Shown here one piece after another: positions 1-8,571 of a stretch of DNA of 34,964 bases. Source of the DNA: Thermoguttaceae bacterium (GTDB lineage Bacteria; Planctomycetota; Planctomycetia; Pirellulales; Thermoguttaceae). Made by a program: the position numbers and the translations under genes. Position 1 is the first letter of the stretch. The number at the start of each line of letters is the position of its first letter. The stretch is from contig JAFQUP010000205.1 in NCBI GenBank assembly GCA_017408405.1, forward strand, positions 1 through 34,964, given 5' to 3'. The notes beneath the pieces were generated by a model. The model searched no databases. It was not told the origin of the DNA and saw only the letters and a list, made by a program, of their open reading frames with translations.

Positions 1-1
1 A

Positions 2-385
2 AAGAAAGAAGCTGAAGCTAAAGCAAAGGCCGAAGCTGAAAAGAAAGAAGCTGAAGCTAAAGCAAAGGCCGAAGCTGAAGCAAAAGCAAAGGCCGAAGCT
101 GAAGCAAAAGCTAAGGCCGAAGCTGAAGCAAAAGCTAAGGCCGAAGCTGAAAAGAAAGAAGCTGAAGCAAAAGCAAAGGCCGAAGCTGAAAAGAAAGAAG
201 CTGAAGCTAAAGCTAAGGCCGAAGCTGAAGCAAAAGCAAAGGCCGAAGCTGAAGCAAAAGCTAAAGCCGAAGCTGAAGCAAAAGCAAAGGCCGAAGCTGA
301 AGCAAAAGCTAAAGCCGAAGCTGAAGCAAAAGCAAAGGCCGAAGCTGAAGCAAAAGCTAAAGCCGAAGCTGAAAAGAAAGCCGCT
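2..385 (+). repeat. Tandem 24-bp repeat inside the coding region
   Basis: The DNA repeats a 24-base unit (gaagctgaagcaaaagcaaa + ggcc and close variants, including an aaagaaagaagct insertion) through most of the first 385 bases. Variation is mainly gca/gct at alanine codons, so the array is kept in frame. Near-identical units suggest recent expansion by slippage or unequal recombination, and the copy number may vary between strains. Confidence 0.85.
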
Positions 386-505
386 GAAGAAAAGGCTGCT
401 GCCGAAGCTGCCGCGAAAGCTGAAGCTGAAGCGAAGAACGCTTGCGTTCCGGTCCAGAAAGTCGCCCGTCCGACTTATCGTTCCCGCTTCTTCCGCACGA
501 AATAA
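2..505 (+). CDS. Lys/Ala/Glu repeat protein, C-terminal part (5' truncated)
   Basis: The frame is open from base 2 to a TAA at 503-505; the start lies outside the window. About 125 residues are built from [12 protein letters not shown] octads interspersed with EKKEAEA blocks, then an [19 protein letters not shown] stretch and a short non-repetitive basic tail ([19 protein letters not shown], then RTK). Such a sequence should form a long charged alpha-helix, as in the stalk of TolA-like periplasmic proteins or in DNA-binding Lys/Ala-rich proteins. No membrane segment or domain is visible in this part, so neither role can be chosen. A strong terminator follows at once, so the gene ends its transcript. 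The function is unknown; the coding call is based on the uninterrupted frame, the codon-level repeats and the terminator. Confidence 0.8.
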   Translation, partial: KKEAEAKAKAEAEKKEAEAKAKAEAEAKAKAEAEAKAKAEAEAKAKAEAEKKEAEAKAKAEAEKKEAEAKAKAEAEAKAKAEAEAKAKAEAEAKAKAEAEAKAKAEAEAKAKAEAEAKAKAEAEKKAAEEKAAAEAAAKAEAEAKNACVPVQKVARPTYRSRFFRTK

Positions 506-535
506 GTTTTTTGAGTACTGCTCAATTTAACGCTG

Positions 536-567
536 AAACACAGCGGTATCTTCCGCTGTGTTTTTTA
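536..567 (+). terminator. Rho-independent terminator
   Basis: ACACAGCGG (538-546) pairs with CCGCTGTGT (553-561) across a 6-base loop and is followed by a run of T. It lies 31 bases after the stop of the repeat gene and ends that transcript. Confidence 0.85.
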
Positions 568-712
568 TTGAACTCCAAACAGAAATTTCCATCGAAAAAC
601 TTCTTTCATAAAGCAAAAGGTTATGAAATTCTGGAAAAATCAGAAAAATGGTCTTCCCTGAAATTAAAATTTGTGTAGAATAAACAGAAATTATTTATGA
701 AAGGAGCTTCAC

Positions 713-1435
713 ATGGCAAGACCCAATCCCCGTAAAGCCCAATTTATTCCGAATCATTTTCCAGCGGAATCAAAACCCTCATCTTCGGCCGGCAGCCGTA
801 AAGCGGGCCGTAATGTCGGAACCTATTCACAGGAAGTTGATCCGGTAGGTCTGCGGATTATTGGCGGTAAATTTCGAGGCAGCAAATTGAGCTATCTCGG
901 TGACCGCCGTTTACGGCCAATGAAAGATCGAGTTCGTGAAGCGGCTTTTAATTTGATTCATTCCTACGTAAAAGACTCCTTTGTCCTGGATCTTTTTGGC
1001 GGGACTGGGGCTTTGGGGCTTGAAGCGTTAAGCCGAGGAGCGGCTGCCTGCGTTTTCACGGAGCAGCACTTCCCCACCGCGCGAATTATCCGTCAAAATA
1101 TTGAATCTCTGAATCTTCAGAATCAGGCTCAGGTCTTTCCCGGCGACGTTTTTCTCTGGTACAAAAAATCACCTGAACTTCCTAAAAACCACCCCTGGCT
1201 CGTTTTTTGCTCTCCGCCGTATTTTTTCTTTAACGAACGGCAGGAGGATGTTTTCGGACTTTTAAAAAGCCTCCACGAACAAGCCCCGGAAAAAAGCGTT
1301 TTTGTCCTGGAGTCAGACACGACTTTCGACTGGAGTCCTTTCGAAAATCTCAAGACTTGGGATATTCGGGTATATCCGCCGGCCGTCCTCGGAATTTACC
1401 ACAAAAATTCAGGCCCTTTTCTCCCGGAAACCTGA
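713..1435 (+). CDS. rsmD: 16S rRNA (guanine-966-N2)-methyltransferase RsmD
   Basis: The protein has 240 residues. After a poorly conserved basic N-terminal extension of about 45 residues it shows the RsmD signature: GLRIIGGKFRG near 46-56, RPMKDRVREAAFNLI near 68-82, and the SAM-binding glycine motif VLDLFGGTGALGLEALSRG near 91-109. RsmD methylates G966 of 16S rRNA during 30S assembly. The usual catalytic D/N-PP-Y motif is present as SPPY (FCSPPYFFF, near 162-170), an unusual substitution at the first position. The ATG at 713 is preceded by AAAGGAG at a good distance. It is followed after about 65 bases by uppP on the same strand. Identification is firm; the activity of the SPPY variant is not certain. 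Confidence 0.9.
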   Translation: MARPNPRKAQFIPNHFPAESKPSSSAGSRKAGRNVGTYSQEVDPVGLRIIGGKFRGSKLSYLGDRRLRPMKDRVREAAFNLIHSYVKDSFVLDLFGGTGALGLEALSRGAAACVFTEQHFPTARIIRQNIESLNLQNQAQVFPGDVFLWYKKSPELPKNHPWLVFCSPPYFFFNERQEDVFGLLKSLHEQAPEKSVFVLESDTTFDWSPFENLKTWDIRVYPPAVLGIYHKNSGPFLPET

Positions 1436-1500
1436 CGCGAAACGGTTTAGCCTCAAACGATTCAATTCAATAAAGACTGATTTCCAGAAAGGAAATGCGC

Positions 1501-2328
1501 ATGATCTTTCTTCAGACGATTTTAATGGCGATCCTTCAGGGAGTAACGGAATTTCTTCCCGTCAGTTCCTCGGGGCATTTGGCATTTCTGAATCTCCTTT
1601 TTACCCAATTTGGTTTTGAAGAGATTGAAGAGCAGATCTTACTGGAAATCATCCTTCATTTCGCTTCGCTTTTCGCGATTTTGTGTTACTACTGGCGCCA
1701 TGTTTTCCGAATGTTACTTGGAAACGACATGCACCTGCTGAAAATGCTTTTCATCGGCACGATTCCAGTCGGCATTGTCGGCATCCTGGCCAAAGTCTTC
1801 TTTGAGAGTGAATTTGAACAGCTTCTTAAGAGCGTCCAAGTCACCGGCGCGATGATGCTCGTCACCTCCGTCCTGCTCCTTTTCGCGCAGAAAATGTCCC
1901 GCCGCGATCCCAAAGAAATGCATAAACTTGGCCTGCGTCGAAATCTTAAAACACTTTCTGGCCTGCGCGCGTTTGGTATTGGCTGCGTCCAGGCCCTTGC
2001 GGTCCTTCCTGGCCTTTCCAGAAGCGGTTCCACCATCACCGCCGGACTTTTCTCCGGTCTGAAACGTCAAGACGCAGGAACGTTTTCTTTCCTCCTGGCA
2101 ATTCCCGCGATCGGAGCCGCTGGCGGCGTCGAGCTTCTGAAACTCCTGAAGGACGGTGTGCCGGAAAGTATTGGCACTCTTCCTCTACTGGCATCGTTTA
2201 TCGTCTGCTTTATCGTCAGCCTGATTTCCCTTTCCCTGCTGGTCCGTATTCTTCGCACCCGATGTTTGGGATATTTTGCCATTTATCTGATTCCAGTCGG
2301 AATTCTCATGTTGATTCTGGCTCCGTAA
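1501..2328 (+). CDS. uppP: Undecaprenyl-diphosphatase UppP (BacA family)
   Basis: This integral membrane enzyme dephosphorylates undecaprenyl diphosphate to recycle the lipid carrier for peptidoglycan and other wall polymers. It carries both family signatures: the N-terminal GVTEFLPVSSSGHL box with its Glu and Ser residues, and the PGLSRSGSTITAGLFSGL box in the second half with the catalytic-region Arg. About eight hydrophobic segments are visible. The 275-residue length fits the family. An in-frame ATG at 1495 is only one base from the AGGA at 1490-1493, whereas ATG 1501 has a 7-base spacer, so 1501 is preferred. A weak long-loop inverted repeat (AAAGCTGG 2327-2334 / CCAGCTTT 2367-2374) follows the stop. 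Confidence 0.95.
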   Translation: MIFLQTILMAILQGVTEFLPVSSSGHLAFLNLLFTQFGFEEIEEQILLEIILHFASLFAILCYYWRHVFRMLLGNDMHLLKMLFIGTIPVGIVGILAKVFFESEFEQLLKSVQVTGAMMLVTSVLLLFAQKMSRRDPKEMHKLGLRRNLKTLSGLRAFGIGCVQALAVLPGLSRSGSTITAGLFSGLKRQDAGTFSFLLAIPAIGAAGGVELLKLLKDGVPESIGTLPLLASFIVCFIVSLISLSLLVRILRTRCLGYFAIYLIPVGILMLILAP

Positions 2329-2415
2329 AGCTGGTATCGTAATCCGTCAAAAAACATTTTGAAATTCCAGCTTTCTCAAGTTGAAGCTTTGGAAGAAAAT
2401 TAACGAAATCAAATG

Positions 2416-2450
2416 AAAAAGACCACTTCCCCTAATCCGAAAAGCGGTCT
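2416..2450 (-). terminator. Terminator of the porin gene
   Basis: Read on the minus strand, AGACCGC (from 2450) pairs with GTGGTCT (one G-T type mismatch) across a 17-base loop and is followed directly by TTTTT-C. It lies about 30 bases downstream of the minus-strand porin stop. Confidence 0.65.
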
Positions 2451-2481
2451 CTGATCTCAAATCCAGTCCGGCGTTTCCCGC

Positions 2482-4044
2482 TCAGATTTTTACCATCGTG
2501 CAAATCATGAAAATATGCGAATGAGCATGATTCGTTTCCACGTACTCCGTCTCAAAATATTCATACTCAAATCCAACATTGATTGATTTCGTGATGTCTC
2601 TTGAAATGTTCGTAAAAATGAAGTAGTTCTTTCCCTTCATTCCTTTTGAAAGTTTCGAATTCCATGGATTGTCTATTGAATATCCAACCGAATAGTGAAC
2701 CTCCGGCGTGAGATTCCACCCCAAAGCGAACCAGCCGCCGGTGGAACCAACGTCTTCCCGAGTCTGCGGATTCAAATCCTGCATGATCCCGGCACAGTTG
2801 ATCGCCAGCAATTCCCCGACATAAAATTCACCCAGAACAAAAAATCGGTCATTGAACTGAACCTTCATATCAGCGGTAAACGCCCAGGATGTCCGATGAA
2901 ACTCATCTCCAACTTTAACATACTCTTTTTCAGCGATCTTCCCGCCGACAGCGAACATCGCGCTATCCCAAAGATCCGTCTTGCCAAATGTGCGTTCAAA
3001 TCGAAGCTGACACTCCGGATAACGTCCGACTTTTCCAGAATAAACGGTCCCGTCGGCCTCCGTAAAATTTGAGGTAAGCGGCGTCAAAAGACATCCCTGA
3101 ACCGCGAATCGGCCATTGTTTCTCTTGAAATAGCGATCGTAGCGAACCTGAGCGCGGCGAAAACCGAAATTGCCTCCCGCGGAACCATATCCCCAGTTCA
3201 AAACAGTCGGATAAAGCGGACTGAGCAATTCCCACGTTTGACCAAAAAGAAACATGAATTCATCGTTCTGGAGCTGAATATACGCTTTTCGCAATTCCAT
3301 GTCGCCGCGATTCTCCAAAACATAATTATTCTGAAAATCCGTCTCAAAAACCCCGGTAACTTTGACTCCCGGCAAACAGTCCATTTCCGGAGCTGTCACG
3401 TTCAATCCAAGACGAGTCGATTTCATGTCAAAGTACGTGTGACTCTGATCTCCATTCTGAACCCAAAGCGGATAATCACCGGCAAACATCCGATTGGTTT
3501 CGTGTGTTCCCGTAAGCCAAAACCAAACGTAAGGCGTGAAAGTAAAACTGTCTTTACTCCACTGCCAGTTTTTGTACCGCGCTAATTCCGCCTCTAAATC
3601 ATCCTGGGCCATATTCAGCATCACCGAATCATATTTGCGATCAACAGAAACCATCCGCTCCGATTCCTGAAGCATTTCTGAAAGCTTTTTCTTGGAGGCT
3701 GAATCCTGTGGAAGTGAAACGGCGCTTTCCACTACTGAAATTTGCCCCGCGGAATCCTCCATAGAGATACTTCTATCCCCGAATTCTGGAGAAGGTATGG
3801 CTGGATCCAAAGAAGAAAATGGTTTGTCTTCTGGAATTTTCAGCGTTTCTTCCTCAATTTCCTGGCGCAATGCGGCATTCTCTTTCTCCATTTCTTCAAG
3901 CCGAACATTGAATTCCGCAACCGTTAATTGAGCTTTTGCCTCTGGAAAGAAAACTTTTGTCTGCCCAAGCAAAAACAAAAGGATTATTCCTGCCAATAAA
4001 TGGATTTTACGAAACCCTAAAAATCTTATGCCTGAGTTTTTCAT
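2482..4044 (-). CDS. Outer-membrane porin-like beta-barrel protein (DcaP-like)
   Basis: The protein has 520 residues. A basic/hydrophobic N-terminus (residues about 13-38, LLAGIILLFLLG then a likely cleavage near EAKA-Q) is a signal peptide. Residues about 42-70 (LEEMEKENAALRQEIEEE) form a short coiled coil, as in porins with an N-terminal periplasmic coil that trimerises or contacts the wall. From about residue 155 the sequence is aromatic-rich with alternating strands, and the part near 210-250 (TRLGLNVTAPEMDCLPGVKV and then FETDF) resembles DcaP-like porins. It should form a channel in the outer membrane; the substrate is unknown. The C-terminus ends in MVKI rather than the classical terminal Phe. 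The gene is monocistronic, with its own terminator. Confidence 0.75.
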   Translation of the reverse strand: MKNSGIRFLGFRKIHLLAGIILLFLLGQTKVFFPEAKAQLTVAEFNVRLEEMEKENAALRQEIEEETLKIPEDKPFSSLDPAIPSPEFGDRSISMEDSAGQISVVESAVSLPQDSASKKKLSEMLQESERMVSVDRKYDSVMLNMAQDDLEAELARYKNWQWSKDSFTFTPYVWFWLTGTHETNRMFAGDYPLWVQNGDQSHTYFDMKSTRLGLNVTAPEMDCLPGVKVTGVFETDFQNNYVLENRGDMELRKAYIQLQNDEFMFLFGQTWELLSPLYPTVLNWGYGSAGGNFGFRRAQVRYDRYFKRNNGRFAVQGCLLTPLTSNFTEADGTVYSGKVGRYPECQLRFERTFGKTDLWDSAMFAVGGKIAEKEYVKVGDEFHRTSWAFTADMKVQFNDRFFVLGEFYVGELLAINCAGIMQDLNPQTREDVGSTGGWFALGWNLTPEVHYSVGYSIDNPWNSKLSKGMKGKNYFIFTNISRDITKSINVGFEYEYFETEYVETNHAHSHIFMICTMVKI

Positions 4045-4553
4045 CGCCGCAATCTAAGTGAAAAACACAAAAATGAAAATGTTCGATCTCAAAAACTGGT
4101 TCACTTTCCACCATGCGAAGAAAAGGAAACCCAACCTAAAAATTGAGCCAATCAGAATAATCGTCAAATTTTATTCTGTCGTTTGAATTTATCGACAGTA
4201 GAAACTTTTGTCTTAATGAAAATTTACGCTCTGGATAAAATTTAACGAATTTATTGATTCTTTGGGTCGTAAAAGTATTTTCACATTTTCCGAATACGTC
4301 TCAAAAAGTTTTACTATCTTTTCTAAATTAAGATTTGGCACTCTCTTAAAAATATGGTAAAATTCATTAGGAGAAAAATTCTCTTTATGTGGAATTTCCC
4401 TAAAATTTCAAAAAAAGAAGCTATTAAAGCTAAGAAATTTAAAGAAAATTGGAGAAATTTCACAAAATAACAGTTTAGGGCGGTTGAATAAAAATTTCAA
4501 CTTGCTATAATTAGGAAATTGAGCAGTAAAAACAGGGAGTTTTTTGCTCACAC
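4045..4553. other. AT-rich divergent intergenic region
   Basis: About 500 AT-rich bases separate the divergently transcribed porin and TPR genes and must carry both promoters. A good sigma-70 promoter for the plus-strand gene is listed separately. A 27-codon open frame (ATG 4387 to TAA 4470, MWNFPKISKKEAIKAKKFKE...) is Lys-rich and has an AGGAG 13 bases upstream; that spacing is long and there is no other support, so it is mentioned only as a possible small ORF. No RNA gene was seen. Confidence 0.5.
4484..4511 (+). promoter_or_regulatory. Sigma-70-type promoter upstream of the TPR gene
   Basis: TTGAAT (4484-4489), a 16-base spacer, and a perfect TATAAT (4506-4511), lying 42 bases before the first start codon of the TPR-exbB-exbD cluster. 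Inferred from consensus matching only. Confidence 0.55.
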
Positions 4554-7500
4554 ATGGATCGTGAGAAAGCAGGGACAGGCAATTTCATGAAGGGAATTAG
4601 TGAAAACACAGTACGTAAATTAAAAATAGCCAGCAGCCGCTTTACGCTTGCCTTTCTGTTCATGACATCTGGCATTATCCAGGAATCCATTCAGGATTTT
4701 TGCGAAACGGATTTTGTCAGGAAGTCTTCGTTCCTGGCAAAACAAAATTCGAAATGGCCAAGACTCATTCCTCAGGAAACTTCGTGGAATATTCCACAGT
4801 CTCCAAACAGAGTTGACAGTATCTTCATTCCTGCTCTGGAAAAAAATGTCCTTGCGGAAGACAAAATAGCTGCCGATACGCAGTTTAACGGTAATTTCGC
4901 CCTCATGGAAGGCGGGGAATATGAGATTGCCCGAGACGGCTGGGAAGACTTCTTGAAAAAATACCCTGAAAATAGTCAGCGTCCCTACGCGGAATTCAGT
5001 CTTGCCGTTTGCCAATGCCATACGGGACAATTTACGGAAGCTGAAAATCTGTTCCAGAAGCTTCTCGCAGACGGACTTTATCCTCAGCAGGATGAAATTT
5101 TCTATTTTCTGGGGGTTACGTATCTGAAACACGCGACAACTTTTCCAATTCAGCCAACAGGAAGCCGGGTTGAAGCCGTCAATACTGTCGCGGACCGCAG
5201 TTACGCCATTTCCGCGAAAGCGAACGCGCTTTATCGGCAGGCGATTGCTCAATTTCAGGAATTGAAAAAACGTTTTCCGGACAGTCAGCGCCGAATGGAA
5301 GCCATTTTCGGCGAAGCTCAGGCATTTATCCAGCTTGGAAATTACGAAAACGCGCTGGGAAACCTGAAACTGGTCGTCTCTACCCGCCAGTTCGCTGATT
5401 TGAATCAGGCACTCTATCTTTTGGCGGAGGTCCATCTGAATTTACCCAAACCGGATGAGCAAAGCGCGATGATTACGCTCCAGACTCTTCTGGAAAATGC
5501 GCCGGAACCAGAAATGCGATTGCGAGCCTTGCGTCTTTTGGGAGATATTTGTTTCCGAATGGAAGATTACGCTCAGGCAAACGTGAAATTTCAGGAAATT
5601 CTGAAGAATGAAAATTTCGCGAAATACCTGTGCCCCAAAACAGAGGTAAAATCGGTTCTGAATCTCGCTTTTTTCTGGTATCGAAGCGGCGAAACGTTCA
5701 TGAAACTGCGCGACTACCAGGAAGCGGTCGAAATGTTTGGAAAGATTCCGGCCGATTTTCCTGAAAGTTCTGTTTCGATGCACGCGCGATACCAAAAAGC
5801 GCTGGCAATGAAAAAATTCAACGAAAACCTGGCTGAAGGCGCGGAACCTTTTGATCTTTCGGAGTGCGCAAAAGAATGGGAGCTGATTCTTCAAAACGCG
5901 AAAGTCAAAAAAGATCGTTCCCTGCGAAACTCGACCGTCCATCAGCTGGCTCTCTACCATCTGAAAAATAATGCTCCCAAGCGTGCGCTGGAAACGATCG
6001 ATTCAGTCCCTGCCAAGCAGAGAAGCTCGACCCTGAAACGGGATCGCGCGGATGCTCTGCGGGATTGCGGACAAAGCACTGAAGCCGCCGCGGAATATCG
6101 TCTGATTTTCCACGCGAATCAATCTCCCAAATCGCTGATCATGGGAGCTGACGCAATGCTTCAGGCTGTTCAGATTTACGCGAAAGAGAAGGATTTCCAA
6201 AACGTACTCCAATCTTCTGGTGAGATCATTCTCTGGGATGGTTTTGCCCGACTTCCGGAACTGCTTCAGACCGCGTTTCTGAATGAGCACGCCCAGGCTC
6301 TTTTCCAAACGGGAGACTATTCCGCCGCTCAAGAGGCTTGGGAACAGATGCTGAAACGCTATCCGAAAGCCTTTGACCGTGATTTATGGATCCTTTCCAT
6401 CGCTTATTGCCTCCAGAAAAATGGTGAAAGCAAAAATGGATTTGAGTTCATCAGAAAACAGATTAAGGAAATCTCCGGTGAACACGAAACTGTCGAATTA
6501 CGTCACCTTTGGGGAATATGCTATCGGGATTACGCTCAGACAAAAAAAAGTCAGAAACTGATTTCGAAATACCTCAACAACGCGCGAATTCAATTGGTAA
6601 AAGCCAAAAACGCGGGTCGAAAGATTGATTATTCCCAGTTGGATCTGCTTTATTACGACCTGTCAATGGTTTATTTCCTGCAAAAAAATTATGAAAAATG
6701 TCGGTTAAATGCTGAATTTGGTCTGAAACGGTGCCCGGAATCGCCTTTGGCTGATGAACTCGCCTTCCTGAAAGCACGCTGCGAAGTGGAAATTGGAAAA
6801 TTTGAATCCGCGGCGAAAGAATTTGAAGCGTTTTTGAAAACGTTTCCTGAAAGTGAATTGGCTCCTGAAGCCGCTCTTCTGGCTGCTCAATGTTTCCTGG
6901 GATCAAATCAGACGGAAAAAGCCGTTCAGATCTCAAGAGAAATGAGTGAACGTTTTTCCGAATCAGGATTACGTGAACGGGGAGCGAATGTTCAAGCGGT
7001 CGCTGCCATGGAAGCCGCGGATTTTGACGCGGCAATTGAAGCATGGAAAGTCATTCTGGATTCCGATTCAGAAGAATTCAAACCGCTCCATCCTGAAGCA
7101 CAGTATGAAATCGGAATTTGCCAGTTCCAAAAAAAGGATTTCGCGGCAGCTGAAAAAACCTTTCTGAAATTACTCAAGAACTATCCTGACTGGAATTCAC
7201 AGGAAAGAGCGTTTAACCAGCTCGTAAGATCATTTCTCGAGCAAAAAAAACTCCAGGACGCTCAAGACCGTTTGGCCGAAATGCACGGCAAATTCCCCAG
7301 CAGTATTTTCCTTCGATCGCTTTATTTCCAGCTTGGTTCCCTCTGGTTCTCCGAGGGAAAAATGGAAAATGCTGAAAACGCTTTCCGAATTGTCCTGAAC
7401 GAAACCAACTTAAAAAATGAAAAGTCCCCAGCCGATCCAGAGAAAAAAATTGGCAAAGAAAACGTTAACGATGACGTAAAAGCCGCCCAAACGGCAGATT

Positions 7501-8462
7501 CCGAAAGTTCCGAAAAAGACAAGAAGAAATCAGAGCGAAAGTTAGCCTCTAAATCAAAGGACGACTCAAAAACTGATTCGAAATCGGACTCAAAGTCTGT
7601 TTCGGCATCAAAATCAAAAGACAAACCCAAGACCAAATCCGACGCGAAAAAACTTCCAAAATCTGGAAAGTCGAAAAAAACGCCTCAAACTGAAAAGCCG
7701 ACCGTGACAAATGATTTTATTCAGTGGCGCGCTGAAGTTAAAATGGCTTGGACGCTGTTCAATCAGGAGCGATTTTCCGAAACAATTGATTTCATTAATG
7801 ACCTGAAGATCTCCGAAAAAGATTCATCGGATCTATCAGAAGAAGATAAACTGATTTTTGAGAGTTCACGCGCGGAACTTGCTTTCCTGAAAGGAATGGC
7901 GGCCTATCGAACGGGCAATTTAAGCCAGGCCCTAAAAGAACTTCGGACAATTCGCCAAAAAAACGAATTGGCAAAAGAATTTCGTGAAAATGCGCTGGAA
8001 ATGATTGTCCAAATTGACGAAGAAAAAGAAAAGTGGGAGGAAGTTCTCGCTGACGGAAGTGAATTCGTCGAGATTTATCCACAGTCGGCCGGTTTACTCC
8101 GAATCCAATTCAAAATGGCGATGGCTCTTTTCCGATTGAATCGTCTTGATGAAGCACTGGCTCAGTGCGAACCAATCATTGAAGCGAATGATGCTATTTT
8201 CACTCCTAAAACACTTTTTCTGAAGGGAGAAATTTTCTTCACTCAGAAAAAGCACGAGCAGGCAATTCAAATTTTCTACCAGATTATTTACGGAGTGGAG
8301 GATTCCCAACTTCAGGCTGACGCCATGTTTGAAACCGCCCAATGCTTTGAAGCTCTTGGAAAAATTGACAAAGCGTTAAAGCACTATCAGGATCTGCTTG
8401 AAAAATTCCCCAAAAGCGATAAGGTCAAACTGGCTAAAAGAAAAATGAAAAAATTAAATTGA
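4554..8462 (+). CDS. Large exported tetratricopeptide-repeat protein
   Basis: The protein has 1302 residues and is almost entirely TPR-like helical pairs, with recurring phrases such as YENALGNLK, YAQANVKFQEIL, YQEAVEMFGKIP, FPESELAPEAALLAAQCFL and FAAAEKTFLKLLKNYP. A hydrophobic stretch near residues 30-42 (FTLAFLFMTSGII) suggests a signal peptide or anchor, so the repeats probably face the periplasm. A Lys/Ser/Asp-rich disordered linker (residues about 965-1050, KSKDDSKTDSKSDSKS...) splits the repeats into a large and a small block. TPR arrays are scaffolds for protein interaction. The exbB and exbD genes follow on the same strand after 109 bases, which suggests a partner of that proton-driven complex, in the way YbgF/CpoB accompanies Tol-Pal. 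The start could be ATG 4554 or the internal ATG 4587; both have weak Shine-Dalgarno spacing. The specific role is unknown. Confidence 0.8.
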   Translation: MDREKAGTGNFMKGISENTVRKLKIASSRFTLAFLFMTSGIIQESIQDFCETDFVRKSSFLAKQNSKWPRLIPQETSWNIPQSPNRVDSIFIPALEKNVLAEDKIAADTQFNGNFALMEGGEYEIARDGWEDFLKKYPENSQRPYAEFSLAVCQCHTGQFTEAENLFQKLLADGLYPQQDEIFYFLGVTYLKHATTFPIQPTGSRVEAVNTVADRSYAISAKANALYRQAIAQFQELKKRFPDSQRRMEAIFGEAQAFIQLGNYENALGNLKLVVSTRQFADLNQALYLLAEVHLNLPKPDEQSAMITLQTLLENAPEPEMRLRALRLLGDICFRMEDYAQANVKFQEILKNENFAKYLCPKTEVKSVLNLAFFWYRSGETFMKLRDYQEAVEMFGKIPADFPESSVSMHARYQKALAMKKFNENLAEGAEPFDLSECAKEWELILQNAKVKKDRSLRNSTVHQLALYHLKNNAPKRALETIDSVPAKQRSSTLKRDRADALRDCGQSTEAAAEYRLIFHANQSPKSLIMGADAMLQAVQIYAKEKDFQNVLQSSGEIILWDGFARLPELLQTAFLNEHAQALFQTGDYSAAQEAWEQMLKRYPKAFDRDLWILSIAYCLQKNGESKNGFEFIRKQIKEISGEHETVELRHLWGICYRDYAQTKKSQKLISKYLNNARIQLVKAKNAGRKIDYSQLDLLYYDLSMVYFLQKNYEKCRLNAEFGLKRCPESPLADELAFLKARCEVEIGKFESAAKEFEAFLKTFPESELAPEAALLAAQCFLGSNQTEKAVQISREMSERFSESGLRERGANVQAVAAMEAADFDAAIEAWKVILDSDSEEFKPLHPEAQYEIGICQFQKKDFAAAEKTFLKLLKNYPDWNSQERAFNQLVRSFLEQKKLQDAQDRLAEMHGKFPSSIFLRSLYFQLGSLWFSEGKMENAENAFRIVLNETNLKNEKSPADPEKKIGKENVNDDVKAAQTADSESSEKDKKKSERKLASKSKDDSKTDSKSDSKSVSASKSKDKPKTKSDAKKLPKSGKSKKTPQTEKPTVTNDFIQWRAEVKMAWTLFNQERFSETIDFINDLKISEKDSSDLSEEDKLIFESSRAELAFLKGMAAYRTGNLSQALKELRTIRQKNELAKEFRENALEMIVQIDEEKEKWEEVLADGSEFVEIYPQSAGLLRIQFKMAMALFRLNRLDEALAQCEPIIEANDAIFTPKTLFLKGEIFFTQKKHEQAIQIFYQIIYGVEDSQLQADAMFETAQCFEALGKIDKALKHYQDLLEKFPKSDKVKLAKRKMKKLN

Positions 8463-8571
8463 TCATTTAAGATGATCTTTCCAAAAAATATGCGTAAATT
8501 CCAGACCTGTCGAAAATATTTCGCGGGTCCGGAATCTGTTTAGTTCCGAAAATTTTGCCTCAGGTGGAAAA

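Noticed and set aside
4387..4470. 27-codon Lys-rich small ORF before the TPR promoter
   Set aside because: The ribosome-site spacing is poor and nothing else supports translation; noted in the intergenic entry only.
4620..8342. Several long minus-strand frames opposite the TPR gene
   Set aside because: They are shadows of the 1302-codon gene, which has clear TPR periodicity and codon structure on the plus strand.
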